Source: Rickettsia tamurae (lineage in GTDB: Bacteria; Pseudomonadota; Alphaproteobacteria; Rickettsiales; Rickettsiaceae). From it: 64,000 nucleotides of DNA. The first letter of the stretch is position 1. The number at the start of each line of letters is the position of its first letter. Shown here one piece after another: positions 1-8,375 of this stretch. The notes below the pieces were generated by a model, which worked only from the letters and a program-made list of their open reading frames with translations, was not told the DNA's origin and made no database searches. The DNA is taken from contig NZ_CCMG01000007.1 of assembly GCF_000751075.1 (NCBI RefSeq), positions 1 through 64,000 of the forward strand, written 5' to 3'. Both the position numbers and the translations under genes were made by a program.

Positions 1-56
1 ATTATTAGTATTTTTTATTGTTTTTCTGGATACCGTGGTCAAGCCACGGGGTGACA
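1..56. repeat. RPE family A, right half
   Basis: Right arm of the commonest repeat in the window: it contains ACCGTGGTCAAGCCACGG followed by GTGACA, preceded by the AT-rich loop seen in the complete copies. The left arm would lie outside the window. A linker motif (GATCCACGCAACAAAGCC, around 72-89) follows it. Confidence 0.8.
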
Positions 57-126
57 CCGAATGCGTTTTTCGATCCACGCAACAAAGCCCACCCGCAATG
101 ACAACTCGGTATCCATGCGGGTAATA

Positions 127-873
127 CTAAGACTTATTCTTAGAAAAAATATTATTAGCTTCTTCTAGCTCATTTTTAGTATTAACACCAACAATTAAAT
201 CATGATCAGTAGATAATAAATATGAAACTTTTTCACCATGATTTTTACATATTTTTACTATTTCAGTTAAATAAACTTCCTTATTACCGTTAGTATTAGT
301 AGCAAATAAAGGTAAGTATTTATTTAAAATTCCGCTACTGAAAGCCATAATACCTGAATTACAAAGTTTTATGTTTTTCTCTTCTTCATTTGCATTTTTA
401 TATTCGATTATCTCTAAAAACTCACCATTTTTATCAGTAGCTATTCTTCCATATTGAGCCGGATTTGCTCTCTCAAAGCTTAAAGTCACTAATGCAGAAT
501 TAGTAAGGCTTAAGTAATCTATTAATTCATGCATAAGTTTTGGAGTAATAAGAGGATGATCGCTGTATAAAACTAATATTGTTTTATTTTTATCAATCAA
601 ATCTATTGCTGTATAAGTAGCATGAGCTGTACCTTTAGGTTCTTCTTGCAGTACAAAGCAACACATATTTTCATAGGGCGTTAAATGTTTTTTAAGTTCT
701 TCTAAATAAACTATAATTACATCATTTGTGACGTTAAGCGAATTCTTTAATACCGTTTCAAGCATTGGAACTCCGCCGACTTTATGCATTACTTTCGGTA
801 AATCGGACTCCATTCTAGTACCTTTACCGGCTGCTAAAATAATTATTTGATAATTTGTATCGTTATAAGTCAT
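127..873 (-). CDS. GlmU-like nucleotidyltransferase domain protein (uridylyltransferase half only)
   Basis: 248-residue sugar-phosphate nucleotidyltransferase. The signature LAAGKGTRM lies at residues 13-21, followed by a [10 protein letters not shown] segment and LYSDHPLI, which match the nucleotide- and metal-binding strands of GlmU (UTP + GlcNAc-1-P to UDP-GlcNAc, peptidoglycan and LPS precursor). The protein stops where the N-terminal domain of GlmU ends. The left-handed beta-helix acetyltransferase domain is absent and nothing downstream restores it. The start codon overlaps the stop of upstream yebC as ATGA, so the two are probably translationally coupled. Family membership is clear; the exact sugar substrate is inferred. 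Confidence 0.85.
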   Translation of the reverse strand: MTYNDTNYQIIILAAGKGTRMESDLPKVMHKVGGVPMLETVLKNSLNVTNDVIIVYLEELKKHLTPYENMCCFVLQEEPKGTAHATYTAIDLIDKNKTILVLYSDHPLITPKLMHELIDYLSLTNSALVTLSFERANPAQYGRIATDKNGEFLEIIEYKNANEEEKNIKLCNSGIMAFSSGILNKYLPLFATNTNGNKEVYLTEIVKICKNHGEKVSYLLSTDHDLIVGVNTKNELEEANNIFSKNKS

Positions 874-1631
874 TGTTCTCCTTGTATTATTTCATAAATA
901 TCATCAGATAACTCATAATTCCCGAAAACTCTTTGTACATCGTCGCTTTCTTCTAAAACTTCCACAAGCTTTAGTAATTTTTCAGCTTTTTCCTTATCAT
1001 CTATAATTATTGTATTTAATGGAATCCAGCCTATATAAGAGTCTTCAGGTATACCGTATTTGCCGGTTAAAAATTCTAGAACTTTAGAAAAATTTTCAAT
1101 ATCCGTATAGATTGTATGGGTGGTATCATCAGAGATAATATCATCTACATCTAACTCTATAACTGCTTCTAAAATATTTTCATTCGATGCTATATTGCTT
1201 AGATATTGAATAACGCCGCAATGTTTAAATAAATAATTGACACTACCGGTTTCGCCTAAACTTCCACCATATTTAGTAAAACTAGAGCGTACTTCTGCAG
1301 CAGTGCGGTTTTTATTATCGGTTAAAGCTTCAACTATTATAGCAATACCATTCGGGGCATAACCTTCATATCTAATTTCCGTATAATTTTCGGTATTAGA
1401 AGAATCATTAGCACTATTAATAGCTTTATCTATTCTTTCTTTAGGGAGATTTTGACTACGTGCGGCGGTTAAAGCATTTCTAAGACGTGGATTATTTTCA
1501 GGATTACTAGAAGAACCGGTTTTAGCTGCAGTAACTATTTCACGAATTAATTTAGTGAAAACTTTTGCTCTTTTTTTATCTTGAGCCCCTTTACGGTGCT
1601 GAATATTTTTGAACTTTGAGTGACCGGCCAT
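870..1631 (-). CDS. yebC: YebC/PmpR (TACO1) family protein
   Basis: 253 residues beginning [15 protein letters not shown], the hallmark N-terminus of the YebC/TACO1 family, which acts as a translation activator for difficult nascent peptides or as a transcriptional regulator. The open frame extends 29 codons further upstream, but the MAGHS start at 1631 is preferred: it matches the family and the upstream part runs into a family D repeat. The body holds the expected three-domain acidic protein with [10 protein letters not shown] and a C-terminal acidic tail. It is the upstream partner of the GlmU-like gene, overlapping it as ATGA. Confidence 0.93.
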   Translation of the reverse strand: MAGHSKFKNIQHRKGAQDKKRAKVFTKLIREIVTAAKTGSSSNPENNPRLRNALTAARSQNLPKERIDKAINSANDSSNTENYTEIRYEGYAPNGIAIIVEALTDNKNRTAAEVRSSFTKYGGSLGETGSVNYLFKHCGVIQYLSNIASNENILEAVIELDVDDIISDDTTHTIYTDIENFSKVLEFLTGKYGIPEDSYIGWIPLNTIIIDDKEKAEKLLKLVEVLEESDDVQRVFGNYELSDDIYEIIQGEQ

Positions 1632-1662
1632 ATTTATTTCTTTTCTTTCAAAAGTAGTATTA

Positions 1663-1815
1663 TATACTCCGAAGTAAAATGAAGAGTAATATACGAAGAT
1701 CAACTTGGAAAAGAGCAAGGAGTCTGTAAGCCGAGGAGCAGAGCGTATATTAAACGTTCAGCATCCGAGAACTTACAAAGACGACATATACTCACATGCT
1801 TTCAAGTTCATCCGA
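1663..1815. repeat. Family D repeat, copy 1 (MITE-like)
   Basis: About 150 bp bounded by imperfect terminal inverted repeats (TATACTCCGAAGTAAAATGAA on the left, a diverged TTCATCCGA on the right). The inner part (GAAGATCAACTT, AAGAGCAAGGAGTC) is shared with copies at 16323, 26869 and 36357. It sits just upstream of yebC and is the most diverged of the four. Confidence 0.8.
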
Positions 1816-1819
1816 TTAA

Positions 1820-1945
1820 TTAACCTTGTTTTGCTTTAAATCTTTTATTCTTTTTATTTATTATAAAAATTTTGCTTCTTCTTTTAACGATCTGACAATC
1901 TTTATCACGTTTTTTTAATGATTTTAATGAGCTAACAACTTTCAT
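1820..1945 (-). CDS. rpmJ: 50S ribosomal protein L36 (bL36)
   Basis: A 41-residue highly basic protein starting [20 protein letters not shown] and ending NKRFKAKQG. This is the short bL36 of the large ribosomal subunit. Only one cysteine (residue 17) remains of the CXXC...CXXXXH zinc ribbon, so it belongs to the zinc-free C-minus type. It lies between a family D repeat and the promoter region of a decayed gene. The composition and length leave little doubt. Confidence 0.93.
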   Translation of the reverse strand: MKVVSSLKSLKKRDKDCQIVKRRSKIFIINKKNKRFKAKQG

Positions 1946-2033
1946 AAAATATACTTTTACATTTAATTTGGACTGATAATAAACATTTTTATTTATTCAG
2001 TCAATTACCAATTTAAAGCATTTTTAAATAAAA

Positions 2034-2048
2034 ACCATGAAACATGGT
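2034..2048. promoter_or_regulatory. 15-bp perfect palindrome, upstream copy
   Basis: ACCATGAAACATGGT: 6-bp arms around a 3-bp spacer, seven bases upstream of the -35 box at 2055. The same architecture recurs at 2108, 3418 and 12036. Operator-like by form; no protein is known to bind it. Confidence 0.6.
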
Positions 2049-2054
2049 ATTTTA

Positions 2055-2083
2055 TTGACAATATATTAATAAAATAATATATT
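2055..2083 (+). promoter_or_regulatory. Sigma-70 promoter of decayed gene 1
   Basis: TTGACA at 2055-2060, an exact 17-bp spacer and TATATT at 2078-2083. The same boxes and spacing occur at 3368-3396 and 11991-12019 in front of two other decayed genes. Confidence 0.7.
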
Positions 2084-2107
2084 ATATGTTTATAAAAATT
2101 AAGAAAT

Positions 2108-2122
2108 ACCATATTTTATGGT
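2108..2122. promoter_or_regulatory. 15-bp perfect palindrome downstream of the promoter
   Basis: ACCATATTTTATGGT, with 6-bp arms, 24 bases after the -10 box, so it lies in or next to the transcribed leader. It could be an operator for a repressor. A GGG-containing weak ribosome site and ATG (2166) follow. Confidence 0.6.
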
Positions 2123-2165
2123 TTTTAAATATAAATTTAACCAATAATTACAAAGGGATCAAATT

Positions 2166-3249
2166 ATGAATAAATATTCATTATATAACTTTACTCAAGA
2201 AACTATAAATGAAACCAAACAAAATGGAAGAGAATGGAGTTTAGACAAACCATATTATGATGAATTCTTGTTGAATTACCAAAATTAGTTCAAAAATTTG
2301 ATCTATTTGAAATAATTACAAAAGTAGATTATCCAGGTAAACACGTATCCATATTTATGCAGTAGGGGAGCTAGCATCATATGCTCAAATTGCTAAATGG
2401 GCTGAGAACGCTATTAAAGATGAGCAGCAAGGTGAAAATGAAAAAGCTAATAATCAATGGAAAACTATAAAAGCAGTATTAGAGCATGCTAGAACATCAG
2501 GTATAGATTATTGTAGTTTAATAAGAGGCTGGAAAAATAATAAAGGGGCAGCACAAGGTGATCAGATACTGAAACTTCTTTTAAACAAAATATTGACTTA
2601 AATATAGATGAACTGAAGATAGCTAAAATCATAATAGACGAAGTAGATAAAGGAGAATACGGTTTATACGCTATTCCAAATAATTATAAAAATAATGAAA
2701 ATGCAAAACATGCAGCTAACGAACATAAAAAATGGTATGAAAGCGTAATTAAAGATGAGGATTTTTCAATGTTACAAGCTTTAAGCTATAGTGCGAATAC
2801 AAGCTCTATATTGCAAGAAGAAGATCTAATTGATCTATCTGAGGATGATTCTACTTTATCTCCAGAAATGTCAAAGGAACAAAATAATCTTAACGATCAA
2901 CAACTTGCAGCTTTGGTTCATCAAGCAACTGCTCATGCTAACAGAGAGGAAATACCACATGTACAACCTTCTACTAGTTCTAATAGAGGAGAGAGCGGTA
3001 CAGAAGATACTATTTTTTTTTAGGTATGCAAGCTAAGGATTTAGTAACATTAATTAATGCCGGAGTGCAAGCTTTAGATGGGACTACTAATCCTCAAGAT
3101 GCTCAAGGTAGAACTGCTGAAGACTTTGTAACGCAAGTAAGTAATCTTTTGCAAGCGACAGGGGGTGATATTAATAATTTGTTGGTATGGTACCCGATAT
3201 ACTAGGTAATCCTCAAAACACTAATGATGCAGCTTGGGATTTAGATTAA
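2166..3249 (+). pseudogene. Decayed gene 1 (Rickettsia-type accessory protein, ankyrin-like tail)
   Basis: A once-continuous reading frame of about 360 codons, starting MNKYSLYNFTQETINETK and broken into six pieces by single-base losses. The pieces join across the breaks: a central part with ELASYAQIAKWAENA, a serine/acidic part (2769-3023), and a tail containing GTTNPQDAQGRTAEDF that resembles an ankyrin repeat. One break is a run of nine T at 3013-3021 where ten would restore the frame. I do not recognise the function. Its promoter and palindrome are shared with the genes at 3509 and about 12039. Confidence 0.7.
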
Positions 3250-3267
3250 ATCTTTACCCCTTAAATG

Positions 3268-3316
3268 TCATAACTTCTTTTGTTTCGCAAGAGAAGTTAT
3301 GATAGATTATTTTTAT
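3268..3316 (+). terminator. Hairpin after decayed gene 1
   Basis: An 11-bp inverted repeat (TCATAACTTCT at 3268, AGAAGTTATGA at 3292) followed by a T-rich stretch. A shorter version (CATAACTT/AAGTTATG, 4017-4049) follows the next decayed gene, so the pair shares 3' as well as 5' flanks. Confidence 0.55.
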
Positions 3317-3367
3317 TTCTTAAAAATAATTAATAATTTCTATACACAAACCTTATATTTTATTATA

Positions 3368-3396
3368 TTGACAAAATTTTACAAATTCTATATATT
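3368..3396 (+). promoter_or_regulatory. Sigma-70 promoter of decayed gene 2
   Basis: TTGACA at 3368-3373, 17-bp spacer, TATATT at 3391-3396: identical boxes and spacing to the promoter at 2055. Confidence 0.7.
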
Positions 3397-3417
3397 TCCG
3401 TTTTCAAAAATTCAGAA

Positions 3418-3432
3418 TCCATATTCCATGGT
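3418..3432. promoter_or_regulatory. 15-bp palindrome (one mismatch) downstream of promoter 2
   Basis: TCCATATTCCATGGT, 21 bases after the -10 box. It is the imperfect member of the ACCAT-N5-ATGGT set. Confidence 0.55.
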
Positions 3433-3508
3433 TTTTGAGATTTTAATTTAAATAAGGATATATTATTTGTGAAAGAGTCTTTAGATTGAAAATTAAAAAA
3501 AAGATGTA

Positions 3509-3993
3509 ATGGGTAAACTAGAATCGACAGATTATTTAAGTATACTTACCGAAATCAAAAAGCTTATTGAAACTAATAATACTGACAGTGTAGAATTAAG
3601 ACAAGGTTTATTGTCCTTAGAGCAGGTTTCAAAAGAAGCAAAAAATAATAATGAAGCTATAAAGGTAAGGACATATTAGAGTTGCTTGCTCAAAATTTAC
3701 CGGCAACTAAAAGCGATACATTAAAAACAACAATATTTCACATACTACTAAATGATTGTAGTGATTATTATAGAAATAATGAAGATGTTAATAATACATA
3801 TCAATGGCTTAAAGAAGTTGGCGTAAGATTTAATGCGGTTAGAGCTGCAAATTTAGATGAAGAAACATTAACCTCAGAAAATTTTAACTTTAATAAAAAG
3901 TCAGCTGAGTTAGAGCCTGTAGTAATGGAACTTGAACAAATATTAGAAACATTAGGTATTACTAAAGATAATTTTGATGCTAATGATTTATAA
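3509..3993 (+). pseudogene. Decayed gene 2, frameshifted helical protein
   Basis: A reading frame from ATG 3509 (MGKLESTDYLSILTEIKK...) meets a stop near 3678. It continues one frame over from about 3670 (GKDILELLAQNLPATK) to the TAA at 3993. One extra base near 3663-3672 joins them into a protein of about 160 residues. It is acidic and helical, with no recognised domain. The distal part alone could be called a 103-residue gene from TTG at 3682, but the shared promoter and joined frame favour one broken gene. Confidence 0.65.
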
Positions 3994-4016
3994 GTAATCT
4001 TGTTCGCTTCTTATAC

Positions 4017-4060
4017 CATAACTTCCCTTGCTTCATAATATAAGTTATGATAGGCTAGTT
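4017..4060 (+). terminator. Hairpin after decayed gene 2
   Basis: CATAACTT (4017-4024) pairs with AAGTTATG (4042-4049). It is related to the hairpin at 3268; the downstream T content is modest, so termination is only probable. Confidence 0.4.
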
Positions 4061-4129
4061 TATCTTATTGTAACTCAAGTTTATTTTAGCGTTGCCGGTA
4101 TGGTTTGGGAATTGTGCCAAATTTTCCTA

Positions 4130-4232
4130 TGTCATTCCCGCGTAGGCGGGAATCCAGTTCTTAAAAAATACAAATATTATAAACGTAGATTATTTTATGT
4201 TTTTCTGGATTCCCGCTTTCGCGGGAATGACA
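4130..4232. repeat. RPE family B, complete copy
   Basis: Left arm TGTCATTCCCGCGTAGGCGG, right arm CCCGCTTTCGCGGGAATGACA, separated by an AT-rich loop. It ends 23 bases before the ATG at 4256. An open frame passes through it into the next gene, giving a false N-terminal extension. Confidence 0.85.
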
Positions 4233-4255
4233 TAGGGGAGGCAAAGAATAACACA

Positions 4256-4951
4256 ATGACCATACTACTCCTATTATTATCCTTTATCCTCTTCTCTAAG
4301 CCGGCTATTGCCGATCCTGAAATAGCTGAATCCTTTAAATGTTCAAAACTTTTTCCTTACTTTGAAAAAAAATTTAATATCCCATCTAATACGTTACATT
4401 CAATAGCTTTAAAAGAATCGGGAAAAAAACATACAACCCGTAAAATTAGAGTAGTATGGCCTTGGACGGTAAATGTTGAAGGAACAGGCTATTATTTTAA
4501 CAGTAAAAGAGAAGCCGTAAGTTTTGTTAGAATAGAGCTTATAAAAGGGCGAGAGAGTATTGATGTCGGATGCATGCAGATTAACTTAAGGCATCATTTA
4601 GGGGCTTTTAATTCCCTTGAACAGGCATTTGATCCAAATAATAACATTCGTTACGGTGCAGAATTTTTACGTTCAAAATATGATCAGTTAGGGAGCTGGC
4701 ACAAAGCGATAGCTCATTATCATTCGGCTACACATTCTTTAGGGTTTAAATATAAGCAAGATGTAGTTAAAATAGCAAGTAATATGGCTCTTTATAAAGC
4801 ATCCTTACATAGTTATCTAAATAATAATGAAGGGGCTTTAGAAGATACAATTCCGGTAAATAATAACAAAGTTCAAAAAAAATCACTTTTTATTGGCAAT
4901 AAAAGATACAGAAGTAGTATTATGATACCGGTTCCTGCTAAAATTAATTAA
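4256..4951 (+). CDS. Secreted lytic transglycosylase (SLT domain)
   Basis: 231 residues. The ATG at 4256 gives a good signal peptide (MTILLLLLSFILFSKPAIA, cleaved about residue 19). The frame is open 76 codons further upstream, but that part is translated RPE. The mature protein has the lysozyme-like SLT fold: IALKESG carries the catalytic glutamate, then VGCMQINLRHH and NIRYGAEFL. It should cleave peptidoglycan glycan strands in the periplasm with release of anhydro-muropeptides. It could serve general turnover or a VirB1-like role in the rvh type IV system; the sequence does not decide. Four bases separate it from the next gene. Confidence 0.85.
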   Translation: MTILLLLLSFILFSKPAIADPEIAESFKCSKLFPYFEKKFNIPSNTLHSIALKESGKKHTTRKIRVVWPWTVNVEGTGYYFNSKREAVSFVRIELIKGRESIDVGCMQINLRHHLGAFNSLEQAFDPNNNIRYGAEFLRSKYDQLGSWHKAIAHYHSATHSLGFKYKQDVVKIASNMALYKASLHSYLNNNEGALEDTIPVNNNKVQKKSLFIGNKRYRSSIMIPVPAKIN

Positions 4952-4955
4952 TTCT

Positions 4956-5438
4956 ATGAATATTAAATTAATTACATGTTTTTTAATATTAGTAAGTGCG
5001 GTAAAAGTAAATACCGATTTTAACAATATTCAAGATAATTTTGAATATCAGGAAGAGCAGCTAACAATAGAATTACCTTGGAGCGACTGCACCGAAATTC
5101 ATAAATTATTAGAGGAAAAATTATCTTTTTCAGAACAACAAATAAAAAAAGAAAATAAAATTCATGAGAAATATAAGCAATTTTATTTAAAACATAATAA
5201 TCCTACTAATTTTTCTATGCAATTTCTTGAGAAAAAATCTGAGACTAATGGAGTAGAAACTTTAATATCAGGTTTTTTAAAATTTTGTGAAGATAATTTC
5301 CAAACTAGTAAAAGTAAATCTAATTCCCTATATTATATTAAAAAACAACAAGACCAATGGTTTAATGATATAAGAAACGAGAATTACAAAATATATTATA
5401 GAAAAAAATACGAAGATAATATCTTTAGAAATAATTAA
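4956..5438 (+). CDS. Exported hypothetical protein
   Basis: 160 residues with a short hydrophobic N-terminus (MNIKLITCFLILVSAVKV) that looks like a signal peptide. The remainder is a charged, lysine- and asparagine-rich, largely helical body with cysteines at DCTEIH and FCEDN. The start is four bases after the transglycosylase stop, so the two are probably co-transcribed and may both act in the periplasm. I recognise no family. Confidence 0.65.
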   Translation: MNIKLITCFLILVSAVKVNTDFNNIQDNFEYQEEQLTIELPWSDCTEIHKLLEEKLSFSEQQIKKENKIHEKYKQFYLKHNNPTNFSMQFLEKKSETNGVETLISGFLKFCEDNFQTSKSKSNSLYYIKKQQDQWFNDIRNENYKIYYRKKYEDNIFRNN

Positions 5439-5483
5439 TTTATTTCAATACTTGATTCATATATTGTTTAATTTATATTATTA

Positions 5484-5915
5484 TTGTTGTGTATAAGTAG
5501 TTATAAATCTCTAGGAGAATCTAATAAGACAGAGAACAATGTTTCAGCGGTAGAAAGAAAAAAAGTTTCTAGTAATGATAAACAACTAAAACCTGTCTAC
5601 TTAGAGTATTTGGATCTAACTTCAGATTTAAACCCTTCAGAAAAAAGCCTGTTGAGTTTAGAACCTTTATCGCCTAATAATAAAAATACGAAACCTATAG
5701 TTGTAGGTATTCAGGAGAATTTTGAAGGGCTAGATAGAGTTAAAGGGGATGATATTCGCACTGCAAGGCAGAGAGAACTTGTTCAAAATAGTTTGCTAGG
5801 AGATTTTTTAGGAGGTTTTATTTCTCGACCGCCACCAACAATTTTAGGAGAGAAAATTCAAGATAGGAGAGGATTATATATTCAACAGACTAAAGCTAAA
5901 AAATCACCGAAATAA
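5484..5915 (+). CDS. Hypothetical protein, probably with a lost start codon
   Basis: 143 residues if started at TTG 5484. The codons before it in frame (5472-5483) encode F-I-L-L, and with the following LLCISS they resemble a signal-peptide core. A stop lies at 5469, and no ATG precedes the hydrophobic stretch, so the original start may have mutated. The body is hydrophilic, with LKPVYLEYLDLTSDLN and a proline-rich tail (FISRPPPTILG). No family is recognised. It is third in a row of possibly envelope-directed genes. Confidence 0.5.
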   Translation: MLCISSYKSLGESNKTENNVSAVERKKVSSNDKQLKPVYLEYLDLTSDLNPSEKSLLSLEPLSPNNKNTKPIVVGIQENFEGLDRVKGDDIRTARQRELVQNSLLGDFLGGFISRPPPTILGEKIQDRRGLYIQQTKAKKSPK

Positions 5916-5985
5916 TGCAGTAGCGGGAATAAGTAACAGCTTATTTATCAAGCATGCAGCTAATGATATAATAAGTCGGTTAGAG

Positions 5986-6666
5986 ATGATTGATAAGGAT
6001 TTTTCGGATATTCTAGAAATATCGACTAAATGCGGTTATCTTACGAGTTTACTAAAAAATGCTTATCGAAGTGCCGATATTACCGTAACAGATATGTCGC
6101 CTTTATTGCTTGATTTTTTTGAGCATAATCACAAATTGTTAATCGATGATGAAGATTTAGAATTTCCTCCGAACTCTTTTGATTTAATTATTTATTCATT
6201 AGGATTACACTGGATAAACGATGTGCAAAGTTTTCTATCTAATATAAGAACATTTTTAAAGCCTGACGGTATTTTTATCGGTAATTTTGTCGGAGGAAAT
6301 AGCTTAAAGAATTTACGTAAATCCTTAATAGATGCCGAAATAGCAAGTGGTTTTAAACATTTTCCTCATATTCCTCCTTTTATTCATTTTGATCATGTCC
6401 CAATGCTATTATCACAAGCAGGATTTGCTGAAGTAATTGTTGACTATGAAAATATAGAACTAAAATTTGATAATCCTTTAGCTTTAATGAGGGAAATAAA
6501 AAATATAGGTGAGTCAAATTCACTAAATGCTAGTCATAATTACGCTGTTTCTAAAAAGATGTTTTCTTTACTACAAAATTATACAAACGGCTTTGAAGAT
6601 AATATTAATTTAATTAGTTTTATTGCTTCACCGAATAAGAATAGTATAAGATTAAAGTTGTTATAA
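5986..6666 (+). CDS. NDUFAF5/BioC-like SAM-dependent methyltransferase
   Basis: 226 residues from the first ATG. LHWINDVQSFLSNIR and LKPDGIFIGNFVGGNSLKNL are typical of the alphaproteobacterial and mitochondrial NDUFAF5 family (complex I assembly). Motif I is unusual: ILEISTKCGYLT in place of the glycine-rich LDLGCGxG, so SAM binding may be altered. Coding clearly extends upstream in this frame to about 5878 (FNRLKLKNHRNNAVAG..., the expected family N-terminus), but no ATG, GTG or TTG is found there. An ATA at 5878 follows AGGAGAGG. The true start may thus be a mutated or non-standard codon, and the N-terminus overlaps the preceding gene. Confidence 0.75.
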   Translation: MIDKDFSDILEISTKCGYLTSLLKNAYRSADITVTDMSPLLLDFFEHNHKLLIDDEDLEFPPNSFDLIIYSLGLHWINDVQSFLSNIRTFLKPDGIFIGNFVGGNSLKNLRKSLIDAEIASGFKHFPHIPPFIHFDHVPMLLSQAGFAEVIVDYENIELKFDNPLALMREIKNIGESNSLNASHNYAVSKKMFSLLQNYTNGFEDNINLISFIASPNKNSIRLKLL

Positions 6667-6728
6667 AGGTGATAGTGGTGTATGGTTGGGTTGGAATGAT
6701 GATAGAGGTATTGCCGTATGGCAGTCGA

Positions 6729-6756
6729 TGTCATTCCCGCGAAAGTGGGAATCTAG
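6729..6756. repeat. RPE family B, single arm
   Basis: TGTCATTCCCGCGAAAGTGG plus AATCTAG: the left arm only, directly followed by a complete family A element. Confidence 0.75.
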
Positions 6757-6766
6757 GCTTTTTTGT

Positions 6767-6865
6767 TGTCACCCCGTAGCTTGACCACAGGGTCCAGTTA
6801 AAAATACTAAATTATTAGTATTTTAAGTTGTTTTCTGGATACCGTGGTCAAGCCACGGTATGACA
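6767..6865. repeat. RPE family A, complete copy
   Basis: Left arm with CCCCGTAGCTTGACCACAGG, an AT-rich loop containing AATACTAAATTATTAGTATT (itself palindromic), and right arm ACCGTGGTCAAGCCACGG-TATGACA. It lies 26 bases before the lpd start. Confidence 0.85.
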
Positions 6866-6891
6866 AAGGGAGGATAATATAAGGTAAAAAT

Positions 6892-8268
6892 ATGCAAGAA
6901 TTTGATTTAGTGGTAATAGGTAGCGGTCCGGCCGGTTATACAGGCAGTATTAGGGCTGCTCAGCTTGGTATGAAAGTAGCGTGTATTGAGAAAAACGATA
7001 CTCTTGGCGGCACTTGTTTAAATATAGGATGCATACCGTCGAAAGCTTTACTTAATTCCTCTGAAAAATATGAAGAAGCTCTAAAGCATTTTGAGAGTAT
7101 AGGTATTACTGCAGATGTAAAACTAGACTTACAAAAAATGCTAGCTAATAAAGATAAAGTAGTTCTTGATCTTACAAAAGGTATAGAAAGCTTATTTGCT
7201 AAGAATAAGGTTACTAGGATAAAAGGCGAAGCTAAAATTATCTCTAGTAATATCGTTGAAGTAAATAAAGAGCAAATTAAAGCCAAAAATATCCTAATTA
7301 CTACAGGCTCCAGCGTCATAGAAATACCGAACATCAAAATAGACGAAGAATTTATTGTTTCATCTACCGGTGCTTTGAAACTTTCTAAAGTACCTGAGAA
7401 CTTAATAGTTGTCGGGGGAGGGTATATAGGCTTAGAACTTGGTTCAGTTTGGCGTCGTTTGGGAGCTAAAGTAACAGTTATTGAGTATGCACCGAGCATT
7501 GTACCTATGCTTGATAAAGAAATTGCTACGCAATTTATGAAACTACAGCAAAAACAAGGTATAGAGTTTAAACTGAATACTAAAGTGCTATCTGCAGTAA
7601 AGTCAGGAAAAGTAAATCTGACAATAGAGGAGGGCGGTAAGAGTTCGGTAGTAACAAGCGATGTTGTGTTGATGGCGGTAGGCAGAAAAGCCTATACGCA
7701 AAATCTAGGACTTGAGTCTGTCGGTATTATTACGGATAAGCAAGGTAGAATTGAGATTAATGACCGGTTCCAAACAGCAATTTCAAATATTTACGCAGTC
7801 GGTGATGTGGTAAAAGGAGCTATGCTTGCTCATAAAGCCGAGGAAGAGGCTGTAGCTGCCGTGGAAATTATGGCAGGGCAGGCAGGACATGTTAACTATA
7901 ATTTAATTCCAAGCATAATATATACTTATCCTGAAGTAGCAAGCGTCGGTGAAACGGAAGAACAACTAAAAGAAAAAGGCATTAATTATAAAGTCGGTAA
8001 GTTTCCGTTTTTAGCAAATAGTAGAGCAAGAGCAATCGGTAGTACGGAAGGTATGGTTAAGATTCTTGCCGATAGTAAAACCGATAGGGTTTTAGGAGCT
8101 CATATTATAGGAGCCGATGCAGGTACATTAATTGCCGAGCTTACCGCTTATATGGAATTCGGAGCAGCTTCAGAAGATATAGCACGAACCTGCCACGCCC
8201 ATCCAACTTTAAGCGAAGCTATAAAAGAAGCAGCACTTAGTGTGGATAAAAGGACTATTAATATGTAA
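6892..8268 (+). CDS. lpdA: Dihydrolipoyl dehydrogenase (E3)
   Basis: 458 residues. It reoxidises dihydrolipoamide of the pyruvate and 2-oxoglutarate dehydrogenase complexes with NAD+. The N-terminal FAD site is VVIGSGPAGYTGSIRAA, the redox disulfide is in GGTCLNIGCIPSK (residues 39-51), the NAD site is VVGGGYIGLELG and the second FAD segment is IYAVGDV. The active-site base is in CHAHPTLSEA near the C-terminus. Length and order are canonical. A complete RPE lies between it and the upstream methyltransferase, and another separates it from the next gene. Confidence 0.97.
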   Translation: MQEFDLVVIGSGPAGYTGSIRAAQLGMKVACIEKNDTLGGTCLNIGCIPSKALLNSSEKYEEALKHFESIGITADVKLDLQKMLANKDKVVLDLTKGIESLFAKNKVTRIKGEAKIISSNIVEVNKEQIKAKNILITTGSSVIEIPNIKIDEEFIVSSTGALKLSKVPENLIVVGGGYIGLELGSVWRRLGAKVTVIEYAPSIVPMLDKEIATQFMKLQQKQGIEFKLNTKVLSAVKSGKVNLTIEEGGKSSVVTSDVVLMAVGRKAYTQNLGLESVGIITDKQGRIEINDRFQTAISNIYAVGDVVKGAMLAHKAEEEAVAAVEIMAGQAGHVNYNLIPSIIYTYPEVASVGETEEQLKEKGINYKVGKFPFLANSRARAIGSTEGMVKILADSKTDRVLGAHIIGADAGTLIAELTAYMEFGAASEDIARTCHAHPTLSEAIKEAALSVDKRTINM

Positions 8269-8280
8269 ATGTTCAAATTA

Positions 8281-8370
8281 TCATGCCGTGGCTTGACCAC
8301 GGCATCCAATTAAAATTATTAGAATGGTAAGTTATTTTTATGGATACCGTGGTCAAGCCACGGTATGACA
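8281..8370. repeat. RPE family A, complete copy abutting a start codon
   Basis: TCATGCCGTGGCTTGACCAC on the left, ACCGTGGTCAAGCCACGG-TATGACA on the right. It ends five bases before the ATG at 8376, so the ribosome-binding region of the next gene is repeat sequence. Confidence 0.85.
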
Positions 8371-8375
8371 ATGAT

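Noticed and set aside
4028-4255. N-terminal extension of the lytic transglycosylase
   Set aside because: The codons are translated family B repeat and flank; the ATG at 4256 gives a proper signal peptide.
6960-7499. 179-codon open frame on the minus strand
   Set aside because: It lies wholly inside lpdA on the opposite strand and has no recognisable protein features; it is a shadow of the real gene.
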